Of a stretch of 64,000 nucleotides of DNA, positions 1-10,138 are shown piece after piece. This stretch comes from Atherix ibis (lineage: Eukaryota; Arthropoda; Insecta; Diptera; Athericidae): positions 12,568,326 through 12,632,325 of the forward strand of contig OY282609.1 of the NCBI GenBank assembly GCA_958298945.1, given 5' to 3'. How positions within the stretch are numbered: the stretch's first letter is position 1; each line of letters starts with the position of its first letter. Both the position numbers and the translations under genes were made by a program. The notes below the pieces were generated by a model. That model searched no databases and was not told where the DNA came from. It was given only the letters and a program-made list of their open reading frames with translations.

Positions 1-550
1 TGTTGAAGATGATTACGACGGTGATTACAGGTAAAACGGAAAACGGACCAACAGCAAATACTTTAGTGATAATTTTCGTAGTTAATCAGAGAATAGTTCA
101 TATTTTCACTCCATATCTTTTTTTGCCCTTCTCCGCAAGTTAAATATTTTATTTATTAATCCCTAGTATTCCCATAATTTACTATTTTTTTTATATAAAA
201 GCTATTTTTTTGCCATTAATTTTACTTGGAAGTTATTTGTTGATTAGTTACAGTTTATGTAGTATTTCCATTGTGGACTGTGAATACTTTCATATGATAT
301 GCGTCGGCACCTTATCTTAATTAAAGTTGACATAGTTGGTTACAAAAACAAAATAATTGTAATAATTAGAACGAGTAATGCTTTCGAAGAGATACAATTT
401 ATGATATTTATTAATAAAGTTTACTTCAAACTAAAATTATTAAATATAAGAAATAGGGTGTATTTTTTATTTTTTTCTCTTTAAATTAAATATGTACAAT
501 AGAAATCTGCTATTGGTTAAAATTTATAAATTTGTTATTTTTCTCATGTA
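1..550. other. AT-rich leader, no confirmed gene
   Basis: Mostly AT-rich sequence with no recognisable gene. The first 30 bases could be the end of a plus-strand exon: a short acidic reading (VEDDYDGDYR) runs into AG|GTAAAAC, which looks like a splice donor. The stretch is too short to assign, and another frame is also open, so this is only noted. Confidence 0.3.
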
Positions 551-1669
551 TTTTCAATAAGAGTGAAAAATATTTACAAATTATTCAATTTTATTATCAA
601 AATAATCGTACTCCAATTGCAACTTTTCGTGCGCTTTTGCCATTTTATGGTCGTAATAATCGTTCAGCTGTGCTCGCTATTCGTCGAATTGTTAAAAATT
701 TCGAGTGTACATTTTCTTTACATAATGTTCAAGTGCCAATAAGACAAAGAATACCTCGAAGTAATGAAAATATTGCTGCCGTTCAGGCAAGTATTGCTGA
801 AGACCGCAATTTGTCGATTCCAAGACGTTCTCAAGAATTGGGACTGTCTCAAACCACAACCTGGCGGATTTTGAGAAGGGATTTGGGCTTGCATCTGTAT
901 AAAATTGTTGTCACTTAAGAACTGAAGCCATTGGACCACCGTAAATATCGTGAATTTGCTGATTTTGTCTTGGAACAACTTGAAAACGATAACGATTTTT
1001 TTAAGAAAATCATCTTCTCCGATGAGGCTCACTTTCATCTGAGTGGTGCGGTAAATAAACAAAACTGTCGATTGTGGTGCGAAGAAAATCCACAAATTAT
1101 TCATGAATACCCATTACATTCACCTAAATTGACAGTTTGGTGTGGTTTTTGGGTCTGGTGGAATCATCGGTCCGTACTTCTTTCGAAATAAAGCTGGTAA
1201 CACCGTTACTGTCAATGGAGAGCGGTATAGATCGATGGTAACCAAGTTTTTATGGTCGAAATTGAAGAAGTTGATCTTGGCAACATCTGGTTTCAACAAG
1301 ACGGGGCTACGTGCCACACAGCAGATACAACAACCGAATTATTGCGAGAAAAGTTTGGAGATTCGATTATTTCAAGAAATTGTGATTTAACACGATTAGA
1401 CAATTTCTTTTGGGGTTATTTGAAGTCATTGGTCTTTAGCAATAAACCAGACTCTCTTCAAGCTATAGAAGTCAATATTGAACGTGCTATTCATGACATA
1501 CGCTGAATTCGTTCCTGCAGAAGAAGTTGTGGAGGCCATTTGAAAGACGTTGTATTTAGAAATTAATTGTATTGATTGTACTTTACATTAAATAAAAAAC
1601 ATTTGAATTTCCCTAACAATTAGTGTCTTTTTTTAAAAAAGAAATCATATCACTCTTTTTGGAAAACCC
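551..1669 (+). mobile_element. Tc1/mariner-superfamily element, DD41D (rosa-like) family, copy 1, decayed
   Basis: The right terminal inverted repeat ends GGAAAACCC and is followed by TA. The left end (TTTTCAATAAGAGTGAAA) is a worn version of the left terminus of the copy at 31830-33102. The 5' part between terminus and transposase is shorter than in that copy, so there is an internal deletion. The body is a broken transposase. TA next to the right end fits the target-site rule of the superfamily. Confidence 0.8.
571..1566 (+). pseudogene. DD41D transposase pseudogene (copy 1)
   Basis: The reading contains the helix-turn-helix region (ENIAAVQ, SIPRRSQELGLSQTTTWRILRR) and the catalytic blocks FSDEAHF (first D), WFQQDGATCHTA (second D) and LDNFFWGYLK (third D position). 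It is broken by a TAA where related copies read VITQELKP (near 916), by frameshifts near 1145 and 1250, and by a small deletion between ISRN and CDLT that shortens the D-to-D spacing. The ending GGHLKDVVFRN is typical of the family. It cannot make an active enzyme. Confidence 0.85.
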
Positions 1670-1800
1670 TATATATAGAAGATAGTTAAGATAATAGCTT
1701 AAAAATCGTAATCTGTTGAAAATTTTATTTTTATTTAGAATATTTTTAAGGGATCATACAGAAAATTATGTTCCCAAAAATAATTATTTATTCGTTCATA

Positions 1801-2309
1801 AAAGGTGTCTCAACAGTCACGCAAGATTTGAATTTTGTGTCATTTGTACGGTAAAGTGTTGGCAACAAAAAAAAGACAGTGTGGCAGCTGACAGTTCAGG
1901 GTTTTAAAAAATTGGGTGCAGATTAAAAGAACAATGCGTTTTCATTAAAAATAATAAAGCTTTAGCAGCTTTAGTTCGAATAAAATCATCTTTAGGGATA
2001 AGGTTCATATTCATCTTGATGGAGGTTGGTTAATGGACAAATTCATCGCATTTGGGGTTCAGAAAATCCACGAGTGATTGTTTAAAAACAAATCCATCCA
2101 CAATGTGTTACTGTTTGGTGGGGATTTTGGGTTGTAGGCATTATCTTCTTCTAAAATGCAGCTGGTCAAGCAATCGCAACACGATAATCCCGTTTTTTGT
2201 GCCCAAATTGCAAGATATGGGAGTGGACGACATGTGGTTTCAACAAGATGGTACCAAATGCCATACAGTTCGAGATGCAATTACTTCTTGCATGTAGTTT
2301 GAGACACCC
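1801..2309 (+). mobile_element. Internally deleted Tc1-like element with GGTGTCTCAA termini
   Basis: The left end AAAGGTGTCTCAAC mirrors the right end TTTGAGACACCC, and TA flanks both sides (1799-1800 and 2310-2311). Inside is a shortened transposase: a motif equivalent to GQIHRIWGSENPRV near 2040-2080, a WWGFW-like block near 2110-2130, and DMWFQQDGTKCHTVRDAI at about 2227-2282. The third catalytic region and the C-terminus are missing. At about 0.5 kb it is a non-autonomous deletion derivative. A 5' fragment of the same family is at 22141-22372. Confidence 0.75.
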
Positions 2310-3151
2310 TATATTTTTTTAAATTTTAGAAATTGCAATTGGAGGAATTTTCCTACTCTTGCATAGATAAAACCATTTGTAAGAAGAATTTTTTTCGGTG
2401 ATAACATAAAATTCCATTAATAAAAAGTATATAAAAAAACACGTTTAATTTTATTATAATATTGTTTTTTTTTGTTATTTTTATATAAAAACCAAAAAAG
2501 AAACAAAAAAACAAAATTAATGAACTACAAAGTCACACGACAATCTATTCTGGACTTATGATATCTGTTCATAAAAGGTGGATTTGAGAATACCACAAAA
2601 TTAATTAGTGAAAAAATTCAAGAACACAGAATAAGAAATTTTTGCAATTCGAGATAAACAACAGCAACAGAAGCTACCGATGTTATAGGATCGTGTTTAT
2701 CTTATTCTGTAAATTGTTTATGATTCCATGTATCAGATTCATTTGTTAAATCCTCAGTTGGTGAGCAGTAGCTATCAACACCCAAACTATCAAGATGGTT
2801 GGTTGCTCATAGTATCTGATGCTGGTAGCGTTTGATTAAGAGCAGAGCACTGAATCCATCACAAGAGATGGACCATCGGAGAAGGTAAATGAATAAGAAA
2901 TAAGAAAATGTTGACCATTGTCCATCGTATATCATATGTGCGATCAAGTTGACCGTCACTTATCAACCTGTCACAATATGTCGTTGTCTAAGCAATTTGA
3001 TCATTTCAATTTGAAACTTGCAGGCGAACGGTTGGTTGTTGTGAGAATTTGATTTTTTTATCATATTTACTATTCGAAAAATATATAATCAGCTAATAAA
3101 AAAAAACTCACCTGAACTACGCTGAATAAATTTTTATCGAAATTAATTGTT
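2310..3151. other. Intergenic AT-rich stretch upstream of the zinc-finger gene
   Basis: No coding region is recognised. The part from about 2640 to 3010 is less AT-rich and contains GAGAAG|GTAAATG near 2880-2890, which could be the donor of a 5' untranslated exon of the gene starting at 3152. Transcript data would be needed to show this. Confidence 0.3.
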
Positions 3152-3697
3152 ATGACAGATAAAGATATGATTTTAAAAAATACCATTTTAGATAGAATAG
3201 GAAATAGTTCAACTTTGAATAATTGCGCAAAACAAAAAGGACATACGGATTTTAGTATTAGAAAAATTTTAGAGCCAGATTCTTTTAGTAAAAATAATAA
3301 AAATTTTCCAGTGGAAAATATTTTAGATTTATCTAAAACAACACAAAATAAAAACCTTCTTTCATCTACGATTACCGTTCGTCGGGAAATTTTATCAAAT
3401 CGGATTTTAAATGATTTTATTATAAAACCGAAAGTGTATAAATTCTCTGATAATAATTATTGGAATATAGACTGTCGTGATTGTGCATACTATTTGGAAA
3501 ATTATAATAATTCTAGTACAGCAACTAAAAGTTTTTGGTGTTTAAAAAGTGAAAGAAATTTTTATAAAAATTCATCCGATCAAATAAAAAGTGGCGTCGA
3601 ATATTCGCTAAATCTAAAATCTTCCATAATCGATGATGAAGTATGCTATAAATGCAAAACTTGTGATAAAGTATTTAGTTGTGCTTATACGTTAGAG
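3152..3697 (+). CDS. Zinc-finger gene, coding exon 1
   Basis: Starts at ATG in a long open frame and encodes residues 1-182. It ends TTA GAG|GTAAAA in phase 0. Reading on past the donor gives only AT-rich filler and breaks finger 1. Finger 1 begins with CKTCDKVF and needs the first codons of exon 2 for its His pair. Confidence 0.85.
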
Positions 3698-5077
3698 GTA
3701 AAATTTTACTTATTACAAAATATCGATATCTTAAAAAAAAATTATTTCTTTAATAAATTATCGTACGAAAAATTGGAATATTTTTATTATAAAAAATTTT
3801 TAATGGCAGTATTAAGGTTTAATAATAATATCCTTACCAAAATAATGGTACAATAATTATTAGATAGTATAAAAAAAAAATAAAGAAAATAATTTAAAAA
3901 TGTTTTTAGATTTTTATAGACAGAATTTTAATTATATTTTCTTCAAAAAAAAAAAAGAATCCGACCAACCGACGGTACTCCATTTAGTTACATTGAAAAA
4001 GTGTTTTTTTTTTAAATAAATTTTTAACAATAGTTTTTTAATAATAAATATTTTGACTATTAAAAAAAAATTTTATAGGAAAGCTTTTTTTACCTATTTT
4101 TGATGTGAATTCTTATAAAAAATAATTGTCTACTTGGTTAAAAGGAATTTTTGCAATTAATATAGTTAATTTTATTATAAAATTTTTCTTGATCAGTCTC
4201 ATGAGAAAACTCACAAATCACCAAGATACGAATGCAACGATTGTGGAAAAGGATTCTCTCAATTGCGCAACTATAAATATCATTTGTCCGTTCATCGTGG
4301 TACTAAAGAGTTTGCTACTAAATGTCCAGAATGTGGGAAAACTTTTAACGATAAAGGATATTTAAGTAGTCATATGAAAATTCACAGGTATATGGATGAG
4401 AAGTGGAATAAGTTTTAAGGATATAAAGGAGTAATATTGTGTTTTTGATAATAATTGGTTAATATTCTGTATAGAAATAAAAAGGAATACGAGTGCCCAT
4501 ATTGTCCAAAGTCCTTTAATCAGCGTGTTGCTTTCAATATGCATGTTCGTATCCATACCGGCGTCAAACCGCATAAATGTGCTGAATGTGGAAAACGTTT
4601 TTCGCGGAAAATGCTTCTAAAGCAACATATGAGAACGCACAGTGGAGAGAAACCATATCAATGTACCGTTTGTGGAAAATCGTTTGCGGATCGCAGTAAT
4701 ATGACTTTACATCATCGGCTCCATTCAGGTAATTAAAAGGTATCGAAAGCCATTATATGCTTTCGAAGAACGCATGCCATTTTTTTTGTATTATTTTCAA
4801 AATATTTCTAATTGAAGTTTTTTTTTTTGTTTCTTTGTTGTGTGTAGGTGTTAAACCATTTACATGTACAATATGCCCAAAAGCATTTACAAAAAAGCAT
4901 CATTTAAAAACTCATCTCAACTACCATACAGGCTGTAAACCTTACGTATGTCCGCATCCTAATTGTAATCAGGCATTTACACAGTCAAGTAATATGAGGA
5001 CCCATTCGAAAAAGTGTCAATATAGGCCAGTAACTAATTTGGATAGCATAAATGGATTTAGTGCTAGTATTTTATGA
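3152..5077 (+). CDS. C2H2 zinc-finger protein, 4 exons, 406 aa
   Basis: The coding sequence joins 3152-3697, 4197-4387, 4475-4728 and 4848-5077 (1221 nt). Every intron is GT-AG and the phases (0, 2, 1) match, so the frame stays open to the stop. Residues 1-165 form a low-complexity, Asn/Ser/Lys-rich N-terminus with no recognised domain. Eight fingers follow, with first Cys at about residues 168, 195, 225, 253, 281, 309, 337 and 365. Fingers 4-8 are joined by TGEKP-type linkers (HTGVKPH, HSGEKPY, HSGVKPF, HTGCKPY). The last finger is C-x4-C-x12-H-x3-C. The first finger is split exactly at the exon 1/2 junction and is restored by splicing. Tandem fingers with such linkers normally bind DNA, so a nuclear transcription factor is inferred. 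The specific orthologue is not recognised. Confidence 0.88.
4197..4387 (+). CDS. Zinc-finger gene, coding exon 2
   Basis: The acceptor TTGATCAG|TCT puts HEKTH in frame, completing finger 1 with exact C-x2-C-x12-H-x3-H spacing. Fingers 2 (CNDCGKGF) and 3 (CPECGKTF) follow. The exon ends AG|GTATAT, leaving two bases of an Arg codon. Confidence 0.85.
4475..4728 (+). CDS. Zinc-finger gene, coding exon 3
   Basis: The acceptor is TCTGTATAG|A. The exon encodes fingers 4-6 (CPYCPKSF, CAECGKRF, CTVCGKSF) with standard linkers and ends CATTCAG|GTAATT, leaving one base of the linker Gly codon. Confidence 0.87.
4848..5077 (+). CDS. Zinc-finger gene, terminal coding exon 4
   Basis: A T-rich tract precedes TGTGTAG|GT. 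Joining the split Gly codon gives the linker G-V-K-P. The exon encodes finger 7 (CTICPKAF) and a variant C2HC finger 8, then a short tail and a TGA stop. Confidence 0.85.
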
Positions 5078-5111
5078 TAAAATTTTGATTTTTTATAACA
5101 ATTTCATAAGA

Positions 5112-5117
5112 AATAAA
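5112..5117 (+). terminator. Candidate polyadenylation signal AATAAA
   Basis: AATAAA lies about 35 bases after the zinc-finger stop codon. The region is AT-rich, so a chance match is possible, but the position suits a short 3' untranslated region. Confidence 0.5.
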
Positions 5118-5548
5118 TAAAATTTAAAATTTATGAATTTTTCTTTTAAATTTTAGATTTGTAAGTTTTCTTTGTGAATTTTTAGCTATTAAATTCTTAT
5201 AATAAGCTCTGTAAAGATATTTTTTTGTTCTGTTGGATATTCGATTTTCGTAACAAAAAAAATTTTTAAATAAAAAAATTATAGTTAATCTGAAATAGAA
5301 AATTTTATTTTCAATAAAAAATTATTTTCTTTTAAGTTATTGGGAAAAGAAAATAGTTTGATTATTAATAACTGATAAACGACTTGCTTGGAAGCCTTAC
5401 ACGATACTAAAACCACCAAAACTTCTCAGACTATATCGACAACTACTTAGTCAAAACTAACACTGAAAAATAAACTTTTAATTTGTAACCGATCTGAAAA
5501 CCAATTTGTTCAATGCGAAATCCTTCGAAAAATCGTTGATGACCCATT
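5118..5548. other. AT-rich intergenic stretch
   Basis: Nothing is recognised apart from homopolymer runs and AT-rich sequence between the zinc-finger gene and the next transposon. Confidence 0.5.
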
Positions 5549-6545
5549 CTACAGGGTGGTCTATCTAGCGGTTGCATTTTGAACCACTATTTATTTGAAG
5601 TACTTGATTCAACTAACAATCTGTCAATTCATGATGACATTTAATACTCAAGTACTTCAAATAGTGCGTACGACCGAGAATATTGCCGCCGTTGCTGAAA
5701 ATGTCCTTGATCATCCATCAACATCAACTCGTCACCGTTCTCAGGAATGGAACATTTCTCGCACTTCTCTGTTGAGAATTTTGCACAAAGACCTCGATAT
5801 GAAAGCTTACAAAGTTAAATTAATCTAACAACTAAAGCCACATGACCATCCGATGCGTTTTCGGTTTGCCCAATGGGCTCAAGATCAATTGGCCGAAGAT
5901 GAGCATTTTGACCGAAAAATCATCTTTTCGGATGAGGCCCATTTCCACCTCGGTTGGTATGTCAACAAACAAAATTATCGCATCTGGGGCTCAGAAAATC
6001 CACATGTCACCATGGAAAAGCCGATGCATCCACAACGAGTCACGCTTTGGTGCGGATTTTGGACTGGAGGCATCATTGGCCCGTTTTTCTTCGAAAACGA
6101 TGAAGGAGCCGCCGTTACGGTCAATGATGAGCGCTATCGTGGCATGCTCAACGAATTTTTGTTTCCAAAAGTTGAAGAGAATGGCATGGACGACATTTGG
6201 TTTCAACAGGACGGGGCCACTTGCCTCACAGCCAACGTAATAATCCAACTTTTGAGCACTGCTTTCGAAAACCGAATAATCAGCCAAAATTCCGATCTCA
6301 AGTGGCCGCATCGGAGCTGTGATTTGAGCGCGTTGGATTATTTTCTGTGGAGAGCCGTTAAGGATAAATGTTACGCAACCCATCCAGAGACAATTAAGGC
6401 CTTGATATACGAAATCAAAGTTGCCATTGAAGAGATACAGGCCCAAAAAAAATACATTTTCGATTGTCTGGGCCTGTAAATACAAAATGATGTTGTGTTT
6501 CATTCTTAAATTTAAAGGTTCAATTTTTCTAATAAAACCGGAAAT
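5549..6545 (+). mobile_element. Tc1/mariner-superfamily element, DD41D family, second lineage
   Basis: A probable left end near 5549 (ACAGGGTGGTCTATC) precedes a transposase reading. No matching right inverted repeat was found, so the right boundary is approximate and the 3' end is probably lost. The protein differs clearly from the copies at 551-1669 and 31830-33102, so this is a separate lineage. Confidence 0.65.
5595..6479 (+). pseudogene. DD41D transposase, nearly open frame with one stop
   Basis: This is the best-preserved transposase frame in the window. One frame runs from 5595 to 6479, interrupted only by TAA at 5826-5828, where relatives read T-Q-E-L-K-P. The readable part has ENIAAV, the SLLRILHKDL helix, FSDEAHFHLG (first D), WCGFWTGGIIGPFFF, WFQQDGATCLTA (second D) and CDLSALDYFLW (third D). 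Exactly 41 residues lie between the second and third Asp. All three catalytic Asp are present. The first part of the N-terminal DNA-binding domain is missing, and the C-terminus ends early instead of reaching the usual GGHL motif. It is therefore probably inactive. Confidence 0.85.
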
Positions 6546-6947
6546 TTATAAAAATATACACTAGTTTTTTTTTATTTACTTTTAAATGTTTTCTTTGTTT
6601 ATAAGTTAGGTGTTCCTCGTTATAAAAAGTTTTATTCCCGATGATCCTTTCACTATAATTCTATACTTAGAAAACTCTTTTCTATTACTTTTAACGATAA
6701 ATTAGCGAAAAATCTCATGCAGCTTTAATATGACTTGTTATAGTCTTTTTTCTATGGTTTGTTTGCTGTTTTTCTTGATTTTTTGCTCGCTTCTCGTTAT
6801 AAAAAGTTTCATTCCCGATTAGTCTACCTCAAATTAAAACAATCTTTTCTCCTAGTCCTGGTTGGCGTTTATAGAGAAATTTACCATAAGATCTTTTAAA
6901 AGGTTAAAGTGACTCGGTATGTTGATAAACGCTTGTATCCACTAATA
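6480..6947. other. Intergenic stretch with a 27-bp direct repeat
   Basis: No gene is seen. A segment reading CTCGTTATAAAAAGTTTT and continuing to CCCGAT at about 6616-6642 recurs at about 6793-6819 with one mismatch, 177 bases apart. Confidence 0.5.
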
Positions 6948-7062
6948 CAGGGTGGCACAAAATAAAGTTGTGGTTTGAATTTTTTATAACATTTTTCTTT
7001 AAGGGATACTTCTTATTTTTGTTCATTAGAAATATAGTATATTTATGTGAAATATTTTTACT

Positions 7063-7417
7063 TTATTTATTAAAAATGACATTTTGCAAGTGACAGCCAT
7101 TTTCTAGTTTTGCACATTCGTACACTTTCAAAGCCATTTTCCATAACATTTCGCAATATTTCTGATGTAAAAGACTCGATTTCATTGAAAACGGTGTTTT
7201 TTTTAATTAGAGGATGGTTTTTTTTAAAAATATCTTCACAGGAGACATTTTTCTTAACATATCATTTAAAAAGGACATTGAGTCTCTTGCAGTATGCGCT
7301 GTGGCTCTGTCTTGTTTAAAGTACAGGATTGGATGTAATCTGCAAGACCATTTTCATTTTCAAAAAAATATGGCCAAATTTTCTACGCCGATACACTGCA
7401 GCATTTTAATATTAGTT
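7063..7417 (-). pseudogene. Tc1-like transposase C-terminal remnant
   Basis: Read on the minus strand, the piece shows FKQDRATAHTARDSM (second catalytic block, the QDGATAHTA type), then EIESFTSEILRNVMENGF, and ends with a VIFNK-like tail and stop near 7063. Several frameshifts are needed to connect these blocks, and the third catalytic block is not evident. Confidence 0.7.
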
Positions 7418-7434
7418 ACTGTTCGTCACCGTTC
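7418..7434. repeat. Target-site duplication, left copy (17 bp)
   Basis: ACTGTTCGTCACCGTTC stands immediately before the R1-like element and is repeated exactly at 9366-9382 just after it. Confidence 0.88.
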
Positions 7435-9145
7435 CCCGACTACCACCCGAAGGATGAAGAAGTGGAAATTCCTGGTCTGACCATGGAAGAGCTCACGAGG
7501 GCCTGCACTAGATTGCAGAATGGCAAGGCACCAGGACTAAGCGGCATACCCAAAATCACACTGAAGAGTGCAATTGCCGCCAGGTCAGACATGTTCATCA
7601 GCATGTACGACGCATGCCTGCGGCAAGGCATATTTCCGACTCGATGGAAGCAACAAAGATTGGTTCTTCTCACAAAAGGGAAGAAACCACCGGACGAGCC
7701 AGCTTTCTATCGTCCACTTTGCATGCAGGATTCGGACGGGAAGAACTTTGAGCGGATAGTGGCCGACAGATTGGAGCAATACATCGATCCTCAACTTTCC
7801 GAATTTCAATTCGGATTCAGGAAGGGGAGATCGACCATCGACGCGTTGGAACTCGTCACGAGCATCGCAAAGGAAGCCATCTCAGCAAAGACATGGAAAG
7901 GCGGTCCTAAAAAGTATTGCCTCATTGTCACTCTGGACATCAAGAATGCGTTTAACTACGGCCCGCTGGGATCGAATCTTGGAGGCTCTTGAGAACATGG
8001 GGCTGCCCTACTACCTACGGAGGATGGTCAGATCATACTTCAGTGATCGAGTACTGCACTACGAGACCGAGGATGGACCAGCGGAGTATGGGGTCACGGG
8101 AGGGGTACCTCAGGGCTCTTTCCTGCGGCCACTCTTGTGGAACGTCATGTACGACGGCCTACTCCATCTGGAATTACCGACGAACACAACACTCGTGGCT
8201 TTCGCGGATGATGTAGCGGTTGTCCTTGTAGCCAAACACCTGGAGGAACTGGAAGCCGCATTCTCCACCACCATCCGGAGGATAAGACAGTGGATGATAT
8301 TGGCAGACCTATCTTTGGCGGAAAATAAGACCGAGGCACTCCTTGTGAGTATCCGGAAGAAAATGGAGACCATCACAATAAGAGTAGGCGACCACGACAT
8401 CCAGTCGCTACTCTACATCCGGTATCTAGGAGTGGTCTTGGATGCCAGAGTCAACTACAAGGAACACATCGTCCTGCTATACGGAGCACCAGTGTGGGCG
8501 AAATCGCTAGAGTTAACAATATACCGCAAGACAATGTCATCAGTCTAGCGGCTCTCAGCGATCAGAGTTGCGTCAGCATACCGAACGGTATCACACGATG
8601 CGGTCAACGTTGTGGTATCATGCCCACCCATCGACATCCTGGCAGGAGAGCGTGAACGCCAACATCGTAGGAAGAAGGAAAAGCGGCGAAAGGTCCTCTG
8701 TGAAGAGGAGAGACCCGAGAGTCTTCGCCTCTGGCAAAAGAGATGGGACAACTCGACGAAGGGTCGGTGGACTCATCGGCTGATCCCAGATGTTACCAAA
8801 TGGGTCACTCGCCTGCACGGGGAAGTCGGGTATTACATCACTCAACTCTTGACTGGGCATGGATGCTTTCGGGCATACTTGCACAGATTCAAGAGAACTG
8901 ACTCCCCAAACTGTCATCACTGCCGCGATGTGATCGAAGACGCAGAACACGTGTTCTTCCAGTGCCCCCTCTACGAGGGGACGCGGGCGGAGCTGGAGAG
9001 AAATCTGGACCGTTCCATCAGTCCAGAAAACATAGTGGAGTGCATGCTGAAGAGCCAATCGGCTTGGAACAGAATTGCAGAGTACGCGGAATCCATTATC
9101 AAGGATCTCCACACAACGTACCGAATAGGCCGCGAGGCGTCATAA
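7435..9145 (+). pseudogene. R1-like reverse transcriptase, C-terminal part, broken
   Basis: In order it shows LQNGKAPGLSGIP, the FYRPLCMQDSDGK block, FQFGFRKGRSTIDAL, the first catalytic Asp in VTLDIKNAFN, then a one-base insertion near 7955-7960. The other frame continues with ARWDRILEAL, GGVPQGS and the active-site FADDVAVV. About 80 bases present in copy 2 are missing near 8470, after NYKEHI. The C-terminus has a zinc knuckle-like C-x2-C-x7-H-x4-C motif (CHHCRDVIEDAEHVFFQC) typical of the R1/Jockey group. Placement in the R1 clade rests on these blocks alone. Confidence 0.87.
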
Positions 9146-9365
9146 CATCGTGACAGCAGTAGCATCAAATAAGAACGCCCCGGCGAAGTAGTATTTACAA
9201 AGAGTGCCGCCGGGGAACCATCGTTCCGGGAGCAAGGTTAGAGGTGCAGGTTAGGTTTTAGCGAGGTAAAAACCCGCATAACTCACCTGGCAGGAAAAAT
9301 TTCCAAGCGATTACCTTTCGAAGGTTTCCCCCTGTACCTCATTTATCTAAACATAAAAAATAGAA
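7435..9365 (+). mobile_element. 5'-truncated R1-like non-LTR retrotransposon, copy 1
   Basis: The GC content rises sharply relative to the surroundings. The element begins inside the reverse-transcriptase domain, so the 5' part with ORF1 and the endonuclease is missing, as is usual after target-primed reverse transcription. It ends in an untranslated tail (GTTAGGTTTTAGCGAGG, then GTACCTCATTTATC and an A-rich end). The same 3' tail occurs in copy 2 at 46971-47968. Perfect 17-bp target-site duplications flank it. It sits inside a Tc1-like transposase. Confidence 0.9.
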
Positions 9366-9382
9366 ACTGTTCGTCACCGTTC
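9366..9382. repeat. Target-site duplication, right copy (17 bp)
   Basis: Exact second copy of the 17-bp sequence at 7418-7434, after the A-rich end of the retrotransposon. Confidence 0.88.
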
Positions 9383-9500
9383 AAAGAGAGTTGTATTGTT
9401 AAAAGAACTTAAAGCTGAACTTATAATAATGACAGGTCCTTTAAATAATAATACTTACTGTCTTTGCCGGATCGCATGTCATAAACGGATCTTATATAAA

Positions 9501-9938
9501 AGTACTTTGCTGTCTATAGTAAGCTTAACATTTCTTATATGTGGGTAGGTACTGAACTTCGGAGTGTTGTGGTATTTTGATGCCATTAAAGTATATAGGA
9601 GGACATGGTTCATGGCAGAGAGTAAAAATTACGTTTGTTGGCTCTCAAGGAACTCTCCACCTGGTAAACCAGTTCTTAGGGGTTTGGATTTGGGTTTGGA
9701 GAATTTCTGAATCATATTGAGGGTTTTTGCTAGATCAAAACAGATCATTTCATCAGTATATGTAGCAATGAAGGTATTGGGATAGGTTGGAATATGGGAT
9801 GTATAATTGTTTTGGAGAGTTCCTTGGGAGACATATTGGAGAGTTCCTTAGGTTCGGTTACTTGAAAGTGTGAGTTAAAACGGAGTCATTTTAGGACTAG
9901 GAAATAAGTAGAAGAAAGTATTATCTTGAGTTTCCGGG
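9501..9938. other. Unassigned stretch, possible 3' UTR of the DIP-like gene
   Basis: No coding region is recognised. If the terminal exon at 9939-10138 is right, its 3' untranslated region lies here on the minus strand. A canonical polyadenylation signal on that strand is not obvious. A GGAGAGTTCCTT motif occurs twice near 9816-9851. Confidence 0.3.
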
Positions 9939-10138
9939 TTATGCTAATATGAGTGGACTCGTATGTAAAGAAGATGAAGAAGTAATGAAGAAAAGAAGAA
10001 AAGATGGAACCTGAGAGAATGTTCCTTGTATGAAGTGGCCAAAGCAAGAAATCAAAGATGAATACGTTGAATTTGATTCAGCTGGGTTGTGGGATTGAGA
10101 TGCATGCAACCGCCTGGATCTACACATAGTCAGCTGAG
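9939..10138 (-). CDS. Candidate terminal exon of the DIP-like gene
   Basis: A pyrimidine-rich acceptor (GGATTTCTCTAG|CT) opens a 65-residue frame that joins the spare G of the preceding exon to give Ala. The tail reads GHFIQGTFSQVPSFLLFFIT and ends SPLILA-stop. The mildly hydrophobic C-terminus could serve as a GPI-anchor signal, which is usual for DIPs. The match is by phase and character, not by clear homology, so another exon outside the window remains possible. Confidence 0.35.

Larger units (their letters stand above)
6948..9500 (-). mobile_element. Tc1/mariner-superfamily remnant on the minus strand, split by an R1-like insertion
   Basis: The terminus CAGGGTGGCACAA follows TA at 6946-6947. 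Minus-strand transposase pieces lie at 7063-7417, and the insertion falls in codons for the TVTVNS-like motif just before the second catalytic block. The other half should continue past 9382 but is too decayed to read, so the right limit is approximate. Confidence 0.65.

Noticed and set aside
1..30. Plus-strand exon end at the window edge
   Set aside because: Only ten codons and a donor-like site can be seen, and another frame is also open, so it is not called as a gene.
5991..6503. Antisense open frame of 170 codons
   Set aside because: It lies opposite the DD41D transposase, whose motifs explain the sequence. The antisense reading has no recognised domain.
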